From Streptomyces aurantiacus (GTDB lineage Bacteria; Actinomycetota; Actinomycetes; Streptomycetales; Streptomycetaceae), in assembly GCF_027107535.1 (NCBI RefSeq), contig NZ_CP114283.1, forward strand, positions 1 to 64,000: a stretch of 64,000 nt of DNA, in the 5' to 3' direction. This document shows positions 41,707-50,399 of the stretch, piece by piece. Positions within the stretch are counted from its first letter, which is position 1. Each line of letters opens with the position of its first letter. The notes beneath the pieces were generated by a model that was not told the origin of the DNA, ran no database searches, and worked only from the letters and a program-made list of their open reading frames with translations. Both the position numbers and the translations under genes were made by a program.

Positions 41707-42054
41707 ATGAGTTTCGGAGCTGGTGTGCCCACGGTCGAGGTCGGGGATCTCGCGGACGGAGACTTCCTGCTGGACGTCCGGGAGGACGACGAGTGGCAGG
41801 CGGGTCACGCCCAGGGGGCACTGCACATCCCCATCAGTGAATTCGTTGCGCGGTACGGCGAGTTGACCGAAGCGGCGCCGCAGGACGGCAGGGTCAACGT
41901 GATCTGCCGCTCGGGTGGCCGGTCGGCGCAGGTCGCGATGTACCTCAGCCAGCAGGGCGTCGACGCGGTGAACGTCGACGGCGGCATGCAGGTCTGGGCG
42001 GCCACGGGCCGCCCCGTGGTGAACGCGGAGGGGCAGCCGGGGTTCGTGCTGTAG
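41707..42054 (+). CDS. Single-domain rhodanese
   Basis: 115 residues, one rhodanese domain: FLLDVREDDEWQAGHAQGALHIPISEF, active-site loop ICRSGGRSAQVA with nucleophile Cys near residue 64, and VDGGMQVWAATGRPV. It carries persulphide sulphur to an acceptor such as thiol or cyanide. The acceptor is unknown; it stands alone, converging with an acyl-CoA dehydrogenase gene. Confidence 0.92.
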   Translation: MSFGAGVPTVEVGDLADGDFLLDVREDDEWQAGHAQGALHIPISEFVARYGELTEAAPQDGRVNVICRSGGRSAQVAMYLSQQGVDAVNVDGGMQVWAATGRPVVNAEGQPGFVL

Positions 42055-42082
42055 CGAACTCCGGGCGGCGGGCGGCCTTCGG

Positions 42083-43219
42083 TCACCCCAGCGTGTGCGC
42101 CGCCAGAAGGTCCCCCAGGGCCTCCTCGTGTGCTGCCGCCGGGCCGAGCGAGAGTTCCAGCTGCTTGGCCCAGGCGTGGTACCGGTGCAGTGGGTAGTCG
42201 GTGTCCGCGCCGAATCCCCCGTGCAGATGCTGTGCGGTCTGCACGACACGGCGTACGCCCTCGGAGGCCCAGATCTTGGCGACGGCCACGTCACCGGACG
42301 CGGGCAGGGGCCCGCCCGCCCCCGTGCTGATCCGCCACGCGGCCTGCCAGAGGGTGGCCTCCATCGCGCGCAGATCGATGTAGCGGTCGGCCGCCTGCAC
42401 GGCCACCGCCTGGAACGTGGCGACCGGGAACCCGAACTGCTCCCGCTTGCTGGTGTATTCGCTCGTCATCCTGAGTACGCCCTCACCCAGGCCGAGCGCC
42501 AGCGCGCACGTCCCGGTGGCGAGGAGGTCCCGCAGCCGTTCCCAGGCGCCATCGGCTTCGATGACGTCTCGGACGGGGACGCGTACGGAATCCAGGCGGA
42601 GTTCGCCGAGTCGCTCTCCCGACGTCGAGATCTGTTCGGCGAACGTCGCGCCCTCGTGGACGCGGGGTACGAGGGCGAGCACCGAGCGGCCCGAGCCGCT
42701 GCTCAGGGCGGGGACGAGGACGAAGTCGGCGTTCTGCGCCCAGGGCACCGCCGTCTGCAGTCCGTCCAGGACCCAGGTATTGCCCTCCTGCCGTGCGGTC
42801 ACGGCGAGTTCGGCGCTGTCATGGCCGGTGCGCCCGTTCGCGGCGACCGTCAGGACCAGCTCGCCCCGGCCGGTCCGCGCGAGGAGATCGGCTTTCAACT
42901 CCTCGCCGCCGTACGCCTGTACGACGACGGCGGCCGCCGTGTTCTCCAGCAGCGGCACCCGGGCGAGCACCCTCGCCGACTCCCGCAGCACCAGGCACAG
43001 CGCGATGGCGTCCAGACCGGCGCCGCCGTGGCGGGGGTCGAGCAGCAGGCTCAGCAGGTCCGCGTCGGCGAGCCGGGCCCACAGGACGCGGTCGAAGTCG
43101 TCCGCGACGGCTCCAGCGGTGAGCGCGGGACTGGGCACGCCGTCCGGCGCGACCCCCGCGAGGACCGCCTTCGCCGCCTCCACGGCCGCCTGCTGTTCCT
43201 CGGTGAAGGTGAAGTCCAC
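42083..43219 (-). CDS. Acyl-CoA dehydrogenase
   Basis: 378 residues from GTG 43219 (GGGAGGA 8 bases upstream); the open frame to 43294 is longer but runs into the operator region. ACAD fold: N-terminal helices (DFTFTEEQQAAVEAAKAVL), beta-domain (GLQTAVPWAQNADFVLV) and C-terminal FAD-binding helices (YTSKREQFGFPVATFQAVAVQAADRYIDL, LHGGFGADTDYPLHRYHAW). It lacks the usual mid-domain catalytic glutamate segment of short-chain enzymes, as many FadE-type (steroid/branched) enzymes do. Upstream are a KstR-like and a PaaR-like operator. Confidence 0.87.
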   Translation of the reverse strand: MDFTFTEEQQAAVEAAKAVLAGVAPDGVPSPALTAGAVADDFDRVLWARLADADLLSLLLDPRHGGAGLDAIALCLVLRESARVLARVPLLENTAAAVVVQAYGGEELKADLLARTGRGELVLTVAANGRTGHDSAELAVTARQEGNTWVLDGLQTAVPWAQNADFVLVPALSSGSGRSVLALVPRVHEGATFAEQISTSGERLGELRLDSVRVPVRDVIEADGAWERLRDLLATGTCALALGLGEGVLRMTSEYTSKREQFGFPVATFQAVAVQAADRYIDLRAMEATLWQAAWRISTGAGGPLPASGDVAVAKIWASEGVRRVVQTAQHLHGGFGADTDYPLHRYHAWAKQLELSLGPAAAHEEALGDLLAAHTLG

Positions 43220-43296
43220 GGTCCCGTCCTCCCGGCTGATCCGATTGATCGGTTCGATCGCTTGATCCGTTGAGTCGACCTGGCGGAACGTCAAGA

Positions 43297-43310
43297 TAGA
43301 ACAGGTTCTA
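43297..43310. promoter_or_regulatory. KstR-like operator
   Basis: TAGAACAGGTTCTA: TAGAAC / GTTCTA arms with a 2-base spacer, matching the TNNAACNNGTTNNA consensus of the cholesterol-catabolism repressor KstR. It is 78-91 bases upstream of the acyl-CoA dehydrogenase start. Confidence 0.6.
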
Positions 43311-43373
43311 GAAGAAGGGAACGGGGATGGGCCGGTCGTCGTCCCTTTACGGCAAGGAGCGCGAGAGAAGGCG

Positions 43374-43390
43374 CCGACCGATCGTTCGGT
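43374..43390 (-). promoter_or_regulatory. PaaR-like operator, site 1
   Basis: Reverse strand reads ACCGAACGATCGGTCGG, identical over 17 bases to site 2 at 48815. The 16-bp core is palindromic except for one pair and fits the PaaR-type consensus CNAACGNNCGTTNG with one mismatch. It lies between the acyl-CoA dehydrogenase and DUF5819 genes. Confidence 0.65.
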
Positions 43391-43560
43391 ACGTTCGATT
43401 CGGGGGCAGAGCGGAGCCGTAAGGTGTCCACCGCTGTGGACGGCCGGTGGCCGCTGTGCCCCCTGGGGCTGTGCCGGACGGGTGGGTCTGAGTACCGTTC
43501 CGGTGCGGCCGTCGCGGGACGGGCGACGACAGTCGGGCAGACATGGGGAAACGGGTGGGG

Positions 43561-44577
43561 ATGGACGCGTACGACGAGGGCTCGAACGCCCGGCCCGTGC
43601 CGCGCGAGCCCGCGGCCACCGCCCCCGGCACCCCTCCGCCGGACGGCCGGGCGGCCCCGGGGGACGGTTCCGCCGGGGTCCCGCATCAGCTCGGTGACCC
43701 GGTGCACGAGCCGACTGCGCATGATCACGGGGTGCACGAGCCGGCTGCGTACGGCCACGCGGCGCACGATTCGGTGGTGCTCGATTCAGTGGTGCGCGAC
43801 CCGGTGGTGCACGACTCGTTGGCTTACGGCCAAGGGCCGCCCGCCCCTGTCTCCCGCCCGGCCGGATCGCCTCCCTCCGCGGACGCCCCTCCCTCCGGTG
43901 GCATCGCCGCTCTCTCCCTTCCCTTCCAGATCGCCGCCGCGCTCGCGCTCGCGTTCGTCGCGGTGGTCGCCTGTGTGCACATCGGCATGGTGTTCCTGCA
44001 TGTGGCGCCGTCGAACACGGTCACCAAGCAGCACGGGCAGGCGATAGACGAATGGGTCTACCCGGAGTTCGAGCAGAACTGGAAGCTCTTCGCGCCCAAT
44101 CCGCTGCAGCAGAACATCGCGGTCCAGGTCCGTGCCGACGTACGGGCCGTGGACGGCTCCATCAGGACCACCCGCTGGTACGACCTCTCCGCGCTGGACG
44201 GCCGGGCCATCGACGGCAATCTGCTGCCCAGCCACACCCAGCAGAACGAACTGCGCCGGGCCTGGGACTTCTTCGTGGCCACGCACGACACCGCGAACCG
44301 CCCGAACGGCCTGCGCGGCGACCTCTCCGAGCGCTATCTGCGCCGGATCGTGGTCCTGCGCCTGGACCGCGAGGAGGCGGGCGGCCGAGGGGCGGTCATC
44401 CAGCAGGTCCAGGTCCGCTCGCGTACGGCCAACGTGCCGCCGCCGGAGTGGAGCCGCGAGCAGGTGTCCGACAAGCCCGTCCTGCGGCAGCTGCCCTGGT
44501 GGCCGGTGTCGAAGACCGACCGGGCGGCCGGGACGCGGCCCGCGGACTCCACGGAGACGGCGGGGAACGCGCGATGA
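43561..44577 (+). CDS. DUF5819 family protein
   Basis: About 338 residues (338 from ATG 43561; ATG 43543 and GTG 43555 are alternatives, none with a strong ribosome site). Residues 1-125 are low-complexity with His-Glu-Pro repeats (VHEPTAHDHGVHEPAAYGH); a membrane helix follows (IAAALALAFVAVVACVHIGMVFLH), then the extracytoplasmic DUF5819 domain (YPEFEQNWKLFAPNPLQQNIAVQVRA, LPSHTQQNELRRAWDFF). Its stop overlaps the HTTM gene start (ATGA), so the two proteins probably work as a pair. Confidence 0.85.
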   Translation: MDAYDEGSNARPVPREPAATAPGTPPPDGRAAPGDGSAGVPHQLGDPVHEPTAHDHGVHEPAAYGHAAHDSVVLDSVVRDPVVHDSLAYGQGPPAPVSRPAGSPPSADAPPSGGIAALSLPFQIAAALALAFVAVVACVHIGMVFLHVAPSNTVTKQHGQAIDEWVYPEFEQNWKLFAPNPLQQNIAVQVRADVRAVDGSIRTTRWYDLSALDGRAIDGNLLPSHTQQNELRRAWDFFVATHDTANRPNGLRGDLSERYLRRIVVLRLDREEAGGRGAVIQQVQVRSRTANVPPPEWSREQVSDKPVLRQLPWWPVSKTDRAAGTRPADSTETAGNAR

Positions 44578-46211
44578 GCAACCACGACAGCACTCCACCG
44601 GGTACGCCGGACGAGACCGATCCGCCGAGCCCGCCGGAGAACACCACGCCTGCGAGCAGACCCGCAGGCTCGCCGGCCGTCTCCGTCCCACCGGGCCCGC
44701 CGGACGCCTCCGTCCCACCGGGCCCGCCGGACGCCTCCGCCCCGGCGGGCACCCCCGGACAGGGTCCCTCCATGGGTGCTCCTGGACGACTCCCCGTGAC
44801 CGCTCCCTCGGGCACCCCCGGCCGCGCCCCGCTCGGCGCCCCCGCCGACACCCCTGTCGGCGCCCCGGCAGGCACCCACGACCCCCACCGGATGCGCAGC
44901 CTCGGACGGGAGCGGCTGGCCGGGCGGATCAGTCGTTTCGATCGCAAGCACCGGCTCGACCGGACGTTGGCGCAGGTCGTCTCCCGTCTCACCGGCCGGG
45001 CGCTCGGGCCGTACCAGACCGCGGTGATCAGGATCGGCTTCGCCGCGACCTGGCTGCTCTTCCTGCTCCGGGAGTTCCCGCACCGGCAGGAGATGTACGG
45101 GCCCGACGGCCCCTGGAGCTGGGACCTCGCCCAGCAGCTCACCGCGAGCAACCACGCCTTCACGGCCCTGATGTGGTCCGGCAGTCAGGTCTGGTTCGAG
45201 ATCGTCTTCCTGCTCGCCGTGCTGTCGAGCGCCCTGTTGCTGCTCGGCTGGCGCACCCGCACCATGTCCGTGCTCTTCCTGGTCGGCGTGCTCTCCCTCC
45301 AGAACCGCAGCATCTTCATGGGGGACGGCGGCGACAACGTCATCCACCTGATGGCGATCTATCTGGTGTTCACGCGCTGCGGCCAGGTGTGGTCACTGGA
45401 CGCGCGGCGCGAGCGCCGGGCGGCGGGGGCACGCGCGCGCGAAGGACGATTCCCCCCGGACCGGGTCGGTCCCGCCCTGTGGGCCGTGCTCGGTCTCCTC
45501 CTGGCGGCCGCCACGCTCGCCGGGAAGATCGACAGCGGTCTGTTCGGCGGCTGGCGGACGGTCTACTGGGGTCTGTGGGCCGCCCAGGCCCTGTGGTGGC
45601 TGGCGGGCCGGTACACCCGCAGGAGCGTCCAGCCGCGCGTCTTCCTCGACGTCGTCGCCAACCTCGTCCACAACGCCGCGCTCTTCGTGATCATGGCCGA
45701 GGCGTGTCTGATCTACGCGACCGCCGGCTGGTACAAGATCCAGGGATCGCGCTGGCAGGACGGCACGGCCGTCTACTACCCGCTGCACCTGGACTACTTC
45801 TCCCCCTGGCCGGCCCTGTCCGACCTCCTGTCCGCACACGGCACGCTGGTCATGCTCGTCACGTACGGGACGGTGGCCGTGCAGGTCGCCTTCCCGTTCA
45901 CACTGTTCAACCGGCGGGTGAAGAACGTCCTGCTCGCGGCCATGATGACCGAGCACGCCGTGATCGCCGTCGTGCTGGGCCTGCCGTTCTTCTCGCTCGC
46001 GATGATCGCCGCCGACGCGGTCTTCCTGCCGACGTCCTTCCTGCGCCGGCTGGGCGGCTGGGCGGCACGCGCGCGTGGAGGGCTGTCGTCCCGCCTCGGC
46101 CGTGCGCTTCCGCGCCCGCGCAAGGAGCGCAGGAAGCGGGAGGAGGACGAGGAACAAGCCCCGCGCTCCCCGGAGCCGGCCGAGCACCCGCACGTAGGCT
46201 TCACGGCATGA
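44574..46211 (+). CDS. HTTM-domain membrane protein (vitamin K-dependent carboxylase-like)
   Basis: 545 residues. Residues 1-110 are Pro/Gly-rich with a three-times repeated PPGPPDAS-type unit (SVPPGPPDASVPPGPPDASAP). The HTTM region (about 130-480) has many membrane helices: RIGFAATWLLFLLREFPHR, SQVWFEIVFLLAVLSSALLLLGW, GDGGDNVIHLMAIYLVF, YATAGWYKIQGSRWQDGTAVYYPLHLDYF (a conserved substrate/quinone-site stretch) and FPFTLFNRR. HTTM proteins resemble vitamin K gamma-carboxylase; bacterial substrates are unknown. Coupled to DUF5819 and overlapped by trmH at its end. Confidence 0.88.
   Translation: MSNHDSTPPGTPDETDPPSPPENTTPASRPAGSPAVSVPPGPPDASVPPGPPDASAPAGTPGQGPSMGAPGRLPVTAPSGTPGRAPLGAPADTPVGAPAGTHDPHRMRSLGRERLAGRISRFDRKHRLDRTLAQVVSRLTGRALGPYQTAVIRIGFAATWLLFLLREFPHRQEMYGPDGPWSWDLAQQLTASNHAFTALMWSGSQVWFEIVFLLAVLSSALLLLGWRTRTMSVLFLVGVLSLQNRSIFMGDGGDNVIHLMAIYLVFTRCGQVWSLDARRERRAAGARAREGRFPPDRVGPALWAVLGLLLAAATLAGKIDSGLFGGWRTVYWGLWAAQALWWLAGRYTRRSVQPRVFLDVVANLVHNAALFVIMAEACLIYATAGWYKIQGSRWQDGTAVYYPLHLDYFSPWPALSDLLSAHGTLVMLVTYGTVAVQVAFPFTLFNRRVKNVLLAAMMTEHAVIAVVLGLPFFSLAMIAADAVFLPTSFLRRLGGWAARARGGLSSRLGRALPRPRKERRKREEDEEQAPRSPEPAEHPHVGFTA
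46195..46200 (+). promoter_or_regulatory. Probable leaderless -10 for the trmH-like gene
   Basis: TAGGCT, 7 bases before ATG 46208, inside the end of the HTTM gene; no ribosome site. Confidence 0.45.
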
Positions 46212-46957
46212 GGGACCCCCGCGACCCCGAGCCCGTCGCCGCCTGGCACCGGCTCGCCGACACCGCCGTACTACTGGACGGCTTCCACACCCTCAAGCAC
46301 GCGGTGCGTTTCCGGGCCGACGTCCCGGTGGCGGTCACCACCGACCGGCAGGCCGCGCTCGCTCTCGCCGACGAGCTGGCTCCGGACGTACGGGACACGC
46401 TGGACGCCCTCCTGACGGAGGTGCCGGAGGCCACGTACCGGGAGCTCGTCCCGCGCCCGCACCCCACCGCGGTGGCCGCCCTGGCGGTACGTCCCTCGCG
46501 CGAGGCCAACCTGCGGGCGCTGGCCCGCACCCCGCGCACCGCGCCCGTGGTCGTCCTCGACCAGCCGCGCAACCTCGGGAACGCCGGAGCGGTGATCCGC
46601 CTCGCGGCCGGCTTCGGCGCGACCGGGGTCGTCACCACCGGCACGCTCGATCCGTGGCATCCCACGGTCGTGCGCGGCGGAGCGGGCCTGCACTTCGCCA
46701 CGGCCGTAGAGCGCCTGGCCGTGGAAGAGCTGCCGACCGGACCGGTGTTCGCACTGGACCCGGAGGGCGCGGACATCCGGGAGCTGAAGCTCCCGGACGA
46801 CGCCGTCCTCGCCTTCGGTTCGGAGCGCAGTGGCCTGTCCGGCGAACTGCGTGCGCGCACCGACCACCTGGTGTCCCTGCCGATGAAGCCCCAGGTGTCC
46901 AGCTACAACCTCGCCACCAGCGTGGCGATGACCCTCTTCCACTGGAGTGCCTCGTAG
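46208..46957 (+). CDS. TrmH (SpoU)-family RNA methyltransferase
   Basis: 249 residues. SPOUT catalytic motifs: VVLDQPRNLGNAGAVIRLAAGFGATGVV (motif 1 with Asn), AFGSERSGLS (motif 2) and LPMKPQVSSYNLATSVAMTLFHW (motif 3 with the knot). N-terminal helical extension of about 100 residues. It would 2'-O-methylate tRNA or rRNA; the target cannot be told. Start overlaps the HTTM stop (ATGA), and a separate leaderless -10 may also serve it. Confidence 0.9.
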   Translation: MRDPRDPEPVAAWHRLADTAVLLDGFHTLKHAVRFRADVPVAVTTDRQAALALADELAPDVRDTLDALLTEVPEATYRELVPRPHPTAVAALAVRPSREANLRALARTPRTAPVVVLDQPRNLGNAGAVIRLAAGFGATGVVTTGTLDPWHPTVVRGGAGLHFATAVERLAVEELPTGPVFALDPEGADIRELKLPDDAVLAFGSERSGLSGELRARTDHLVSLPMKPQVSSYNLATSVAMTLFHWSAS

Positions 46958-46984
46958 GCGCACTCCACTGCCACTGGCAGTGCC

Positions 46985-47037
46985 ACGGCCACGGCGCGGG
47001 TCGTCCGTGGCCGTACGCGCGGTTCCCCGCGCCTGCG
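46985..47037 (+). terminator. Terminator plus Streptomyces GTTCCCCGCGCC-type intergenic repeat
   Basis: ACGGCCACGG (46985-46994) pairs exactly with CCGTGGCCGT (47005-47014), followed by CGCGGTTCCCCGCGCCTG (47018-47035), a hairpin motif very common downstream of Streptomyces genes. It lies between convergent trmH and paaN. Confidence 0.65.
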
Positions 47038-47044
47038 GGGGCGC

Positions 47045-48736
47045 TCACGCCTCCTTGCGGACCTCCACCACGCGGAAGCGGTTGGCCACGAACGCCCCGT
47101 CGCACAGCGCCGAGTTGGCGGCCGGGTTGCCGCCCGAGCCGTGGAAGTCCGAGAAGGCGGCCGTCTGGTTGACGTACACCCCCCCGGTCAGGTTCAGCGA
47201 GAGCTGGGCCGCCTCGTCCAGGCACGCCTCCCGCACGGCCTCCTCGACCTCGTCCGAGGTCGTGTACGCGCCGACGGTCATCGCGCCCTTCTCACGGACG
47301 GTCCGCCGCAGCAGCTGCACGGCGTCCGCCGCCGAGTCGACCGCGACGGCGAAGGACACCGGCCCGAAGCACTCGCTCATGTAGGCGGCCTGGTCGTCCG
47401 GCTTGCCGCCGTCGAGCTTCACGATCACCGGCGTACGGACCACCGCGTCCGGGAACTCCGGGTTGTCGATCTCCCGTGAGGCGAGGGCGACCTCGCCGAG
47501 CCCGGCCGCGGCCTCCAGACGGGCCTTCACGTCCGGATTCACGAGCGCGCCCAGCAGGGCGTTCGCCCGGGCGTCGTCGCCGAGGAGCCCGTCGACGGCC
47601 CTCGCGAGGTCGGCGACCACCTCGTCGTACGACTTGGGGCCCTCCTCCGTACGGATGCCGGCGCGCGGGACGAGGAGGTTCTGCGGGGTCGTGCACATCT
47701 GGCCGCTGTAGAGGGACAGGGAGAAGGCGAGGTTCGACAGCATTCCCTTGTAGTCGCCGGTCGACTCCACGATCACCGTGTTGACGCCGGCCTTCTCCGT
47801 GTAGACCTGCGCCTGGCGGGCGTTGGCCTCGAGCCAGTCGCCGAACTCCGTCGAACCGGTGTAGTCGATGATCCGGATCTCGGGGCGGGTGGCCAGGGTC
47901 TTGGCGATGCCCTCGCCGGGCCGCTCGGCGGCCAGTGCCACCAGGTTCGGGTCGAAGCCCGTCTCGGCGAGCACCTCGCGGGCCACCTGGACGGTGAGCG
48001 CCAGCGGCAGCACCGCGCGCGGGTGGGGCTTCACCAGTACGGCGTTGCCCGTGGCCAGCGAGGCGAACAGGCCCGGATAGCCGTTCCACGTGGGGAAGGT
48101 GTTGCAGCCGATCAGCAGTGCGACGCCGCGCGGCACCGGCGTGAACTGCTTGGTCAGCGCGAGCGGGTCACGCTTGCCCTGCGGCTTGGTCCACTCGGCG
48201 TTGTCGGGGGTGCGGACCTGCTCCGCGTACGCGTACGCCACCGCCTCCATGCCGCGGTCCTGGGCGTGCGGGCCGCCGGCCTGGAACGCCATCATGAAGG
48301 CCTGGCCGCTGGTGTGCATGACCGCGAGCGCGAACTCGTGCGTACGGTCGCTGATCCGCTTGAGGATCTCCAGACACACCACCGCGCGCGCCTGAGCGCC
48401 CGCGTCGCGCCACGCGCGCTGCCCGGCGCGCATGGCGGGCAGCAGGGTGTCGACGTCCGCGTGCGGGTAGGTGACCCCCAGCTCGATCCCGTACGGCGAG
48501 ACCTCGCCGCCCACCCAGTCGTCGGTGCCGGGCTGTCCGAGGTCGAGGCGGCTCCCGAGCAGGGCGTCGAAGGCGGCCTTGCCCTCGGTCATCCCCAGGC
48601 TGCCGTTCTCCCCGTAGGCCTTGGGGTGCTCGGGGTGCGGCGACCAGTACGCGCGCGTGCGCATCGCTTCCAGCGCCTGGTCAAGGGTGGGCCGGTGCTT
48701 GGCGATGAGCTCGTGCGCGGTCGGTGCGGCGGCCAT
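47045..48736 (-). CDS. paaN: Phenylacetate degradation protein PaaN (aldehyde dehydrogenase fold)
   Basis: 563 residues. ALDH fold with PVPRGVALLIGCNTFPTWNGYPGLF (NAD site), the ring-opening partner enzyme's segment GSTEFGDWLEANARQAQVY, nucleophile Cys in YSGQMCTTPQNLL and YMSECFGPVSFAVAV. PaaN converts the ring-opened aldehyde of phenylacetyl-CoA breakdown. It is divergent from paaH across the operator at 48815. No paaABCDE ring-oxygenase genes are in the window. Confidence 0.92.
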   Translation of the reverse strand: MAAAPTAHELIAKHRPTLDQALEAMRTRAYWSPHPEHPKAYGENGSLGMTEGKAAFDALLGSRLDLGQPGTDDWVGGEVSPYGIELGVTYPHADVDTLLPAMRAGQRAWRDAGAQARAVVCLEILKRISDRTHEFALAVMHTSGQAFMMAFQAGGPHAQDRGMEAVAYAYAEQVRTPDNAEWTKPQGKRDPLALTKQFTPVPRGVALLIGCNTFPTWNGYPGLFASLATGNAVLVKPHPRAVLPLALTVQVAREVLAETGFDPNLVALAAERPGEGIAKTLATRPEIRIIDYTGSTEFGDWLEANARQAQVYTEKAGVNTVIVESTGDYKGMLSNLAFSLSLYSGQMCTTPQNLLVPRAGIRTEEGPKSYDEVVADLARAVDGLLGDDARANALLGALVNPDVKARLEAAAGLGEVALASREIDNPEFPDAVVRTPVIVKLDGGKPDDQAAYMSECFGPVSFAVAVDSAADAVQLLRRTVREKGAMTVGAYTTSDEVEEAVREACLDEAAQLSLNLTGGVYVNQTAAFSDFHGSGGNPAANSALCDGAFVANRFRVVEVRKEA

Positions 48737-48814
48737 GCGGGACCAACTCCTCGTTTCACGAACTCTTCGTCGAGCTCATGACCTGGGCAGAAACAGCCGG
48801 ACAGAGTTAGAGTA

Positions 48815-48831
48815 ACCGAACGATCGGTCGG
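48815..48831 (+). promoter_or_regulatory. PaaR-like operator, site 2 (paaN/paaH)
   Basis: ACCGAACGATCGGTCGG in the 148-base gap between divergent paaN and paaH. Near-palindromic 16-bp core; matches CNAACGNNCGTTNG with one mismatch. TGTGGAAAA, a weak DnaA-box-like 9-mer, is at 48853-48861. Confidence 0.75.
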
Positions 48832-48884
48832 GACAAGGGGGTCCGCTGAACCTGTGGAAAACCCCGTGCGGGAGGATCGCGAGC

Positions 48885-50399
48885 ATGACAGCACTCGACC
48901 TCGCCGGCCCCGTGGCCGTCGTCGGCACCGGCACCATGGGCCAGGGCATCGCCCAGGTCGCGCTCGTCGCGGGCCACCCTGTGCGGCTGTACGACACCGC
49001 GCCCGGCCGTGCCCGGGCGGCGGCCGAAGCGATCGGCGTCCGCCTCGACCGGCTCGTCGAGAAGGACCGGCTGACCGGCGCCGAGCGGGATGCCGCCCGC
49101 GCCCGGCTGCGCCCCGCCGAAAGCCTCGCCGACCTCGCCGACTCCGGGCTGGTCGTCGAGGCCGTCCTGGAGCGGCTGGACGTCAAACAGCAGCTGTTGC
49201 GCGAGCTGGAGGACATCGTCGCGGACGACTGCCTGCTCGCCACCAACACCTCCTCCCTGGCGGTGACCGCGATCGGCGGCGCCCTGCGCAACCCCGGCCG
49301 TTTCGTGGGGCTGCACTTCTTCAACCCCGCGCCGCTGCTGCCCCTCGTCGAGGTCGTCTCCGGGTTCGCGACCGACGTCACGTCGGCCACGCGCGCGTAC
49401 GAGCTGGCCCGTGCCTGGGGGAAGACCCCGGTCGCCTGCGCCGACACCCCCGGCTTCATCGTCAACCGCATCGCGCGGCCCTTCTACGCAGAGGCGTTCG
49501 CGGTCTACGAGTCCCAGGCCGCCGACCCCGCGACGATCGACGCGATCCTGCGCGAGTCGGGCGGCTTCCGGATGGGCGCCTTCGAACTGACCGACCTCAT
49601 CGGCCAGGACGTCAACGAGTCCGTGACGCGCTCCGTGTGGGAGGCCTTCTTCCAGGACGTGCGCTTCACGCCCTCGCTGGCCCAGCGCCGACTCGTCGAG
49701 TCGGGCCGGCACGGCCGCAAGACGGGACAGGGCTGGTACGACCACGGGGCGGGGGCCGAGCGTCCCGAGCCGCACACCGCGGACAAGGCCCAGCCGCCCG
49801 CCTACGTCGTCGCCGAGGGTGACCTGGGCCCCGCCTCCGAGCTGCTCGCGCTGATCCGCGAGGCGGGCATCCAGGTCCGCGAGGACGAGGAGGACCACGG
49901 CACGCGCCTGGTGCTCCCCAGCGGCGGCCAGCTGGCCCTCGCGGACGGCCAGACCGCGGTCGAGTTCCGTGACGTCGTCTACTTCGACCTGGCGCTCGAC
50001 TACCGGAGGGCCACCCGGATCGCCCTGTCCGGCTCGCAGGACACCCAGCCGCAGACCCTCGCCGAGGCGACCGGGCTCTTCCAGGCGCTCGGCAAGGACG
50101 TCAGCGTCATCGGGGACGCCCCCGGCATGATCGTCGCCCGTACCGTGGCGCGGATCGTGGACCTGGCGCACGACGCCGTCTCCAAGGGCGTGGCCACCGA
50201 GGAGGACGTCGACACGGCGATGAGGCTGGGCGTCAACTACCCGCTGGGTCCCTTCGAATGGTGCCGCAGGCTCGGCAAGACCTGGGCGCACGACCTCCTG
50301 GAGGAACTGCACCTGCGGGAACCCTCGGGCCGCTACGCACCCTCTCTCGCCCTCTACCGCCACGGGCACGCCGCCGACAAGCGGGAGGGCACCTCATGA
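48885..50399 (+). CDS. paaH: 3-hydroxyacyl-CoA dehydrogenase (two-domain)
   Basis: 504 residues: NAD-binding PVAVVGTGTMGQGIAQVALVAGH, then GLHFFNPAPLLPLVEVVSG and FIVNRIARPFYAEAF (first dehydrogenase domain), a middle region, and a second, shorter C-terminal domain (DAPGMIVARTVARIVDLAHDAVSKG, GVNYPLGPFEWCRRLG). This is the PaaH-type NAD-dependent beta-oxidation enzyme. Overlaps the TetR gene start by ATGA. Confidence 0.92.
   Translation: MTALDLAGPVAVVGTGTMGQGIAQVALVAGHPVRLYDTAPGRARAAAEAIGVRLDRLVEKDRLTGAERDAARARLRPAESLADLADSGLVVEAVLERLDVKQQLLRELEDIVADDCLLATNTSSLAVTAIGGALRNPGRFVGLHFFNPAPLLPLVEVVSGFATDVTSATRAYELARAWGKTPVACADTPGFIVNRIARPFYAEAFAVYESQAADPATIDAILRESGGFRMGAFELTDLIGQDVNESVTRSVWEAFFQDVRFTPSLAQRRLVESGRHGRKTGQGWYDHGAGAERPEPHTADKAQPPAYVVAEGDLGPASELLALIREAGIQVREDEEDHGTRLVLPSGGQLALADGQTAVEFRDVVYFDLALDYRRATRIALSGSQDTQPQTLAEATGLFQALGKDVSVIGDAPGMIVARTVARIVDLAHDAVSKGVATEEDVDTAMRLGVNYPLGPFEWCRRLGKTWAHDLLEELHLREPSGRYAPSLALYRHGHAADKREGTS

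Noticed and set aside
43426..43441. GTCCAC-CGCT-GTGGAC as a DnaA-box pair
   Set aside because: Both halves miss the conserved last positions (TGTCCACCG), so they are weak boxes at best.
46966..46982. CACTGCCA-C-TGGCAGTG as a terminator
   Set aside because: The loop would be one base, which is not a realistic hairpin; the 46985-47014 stem is better.
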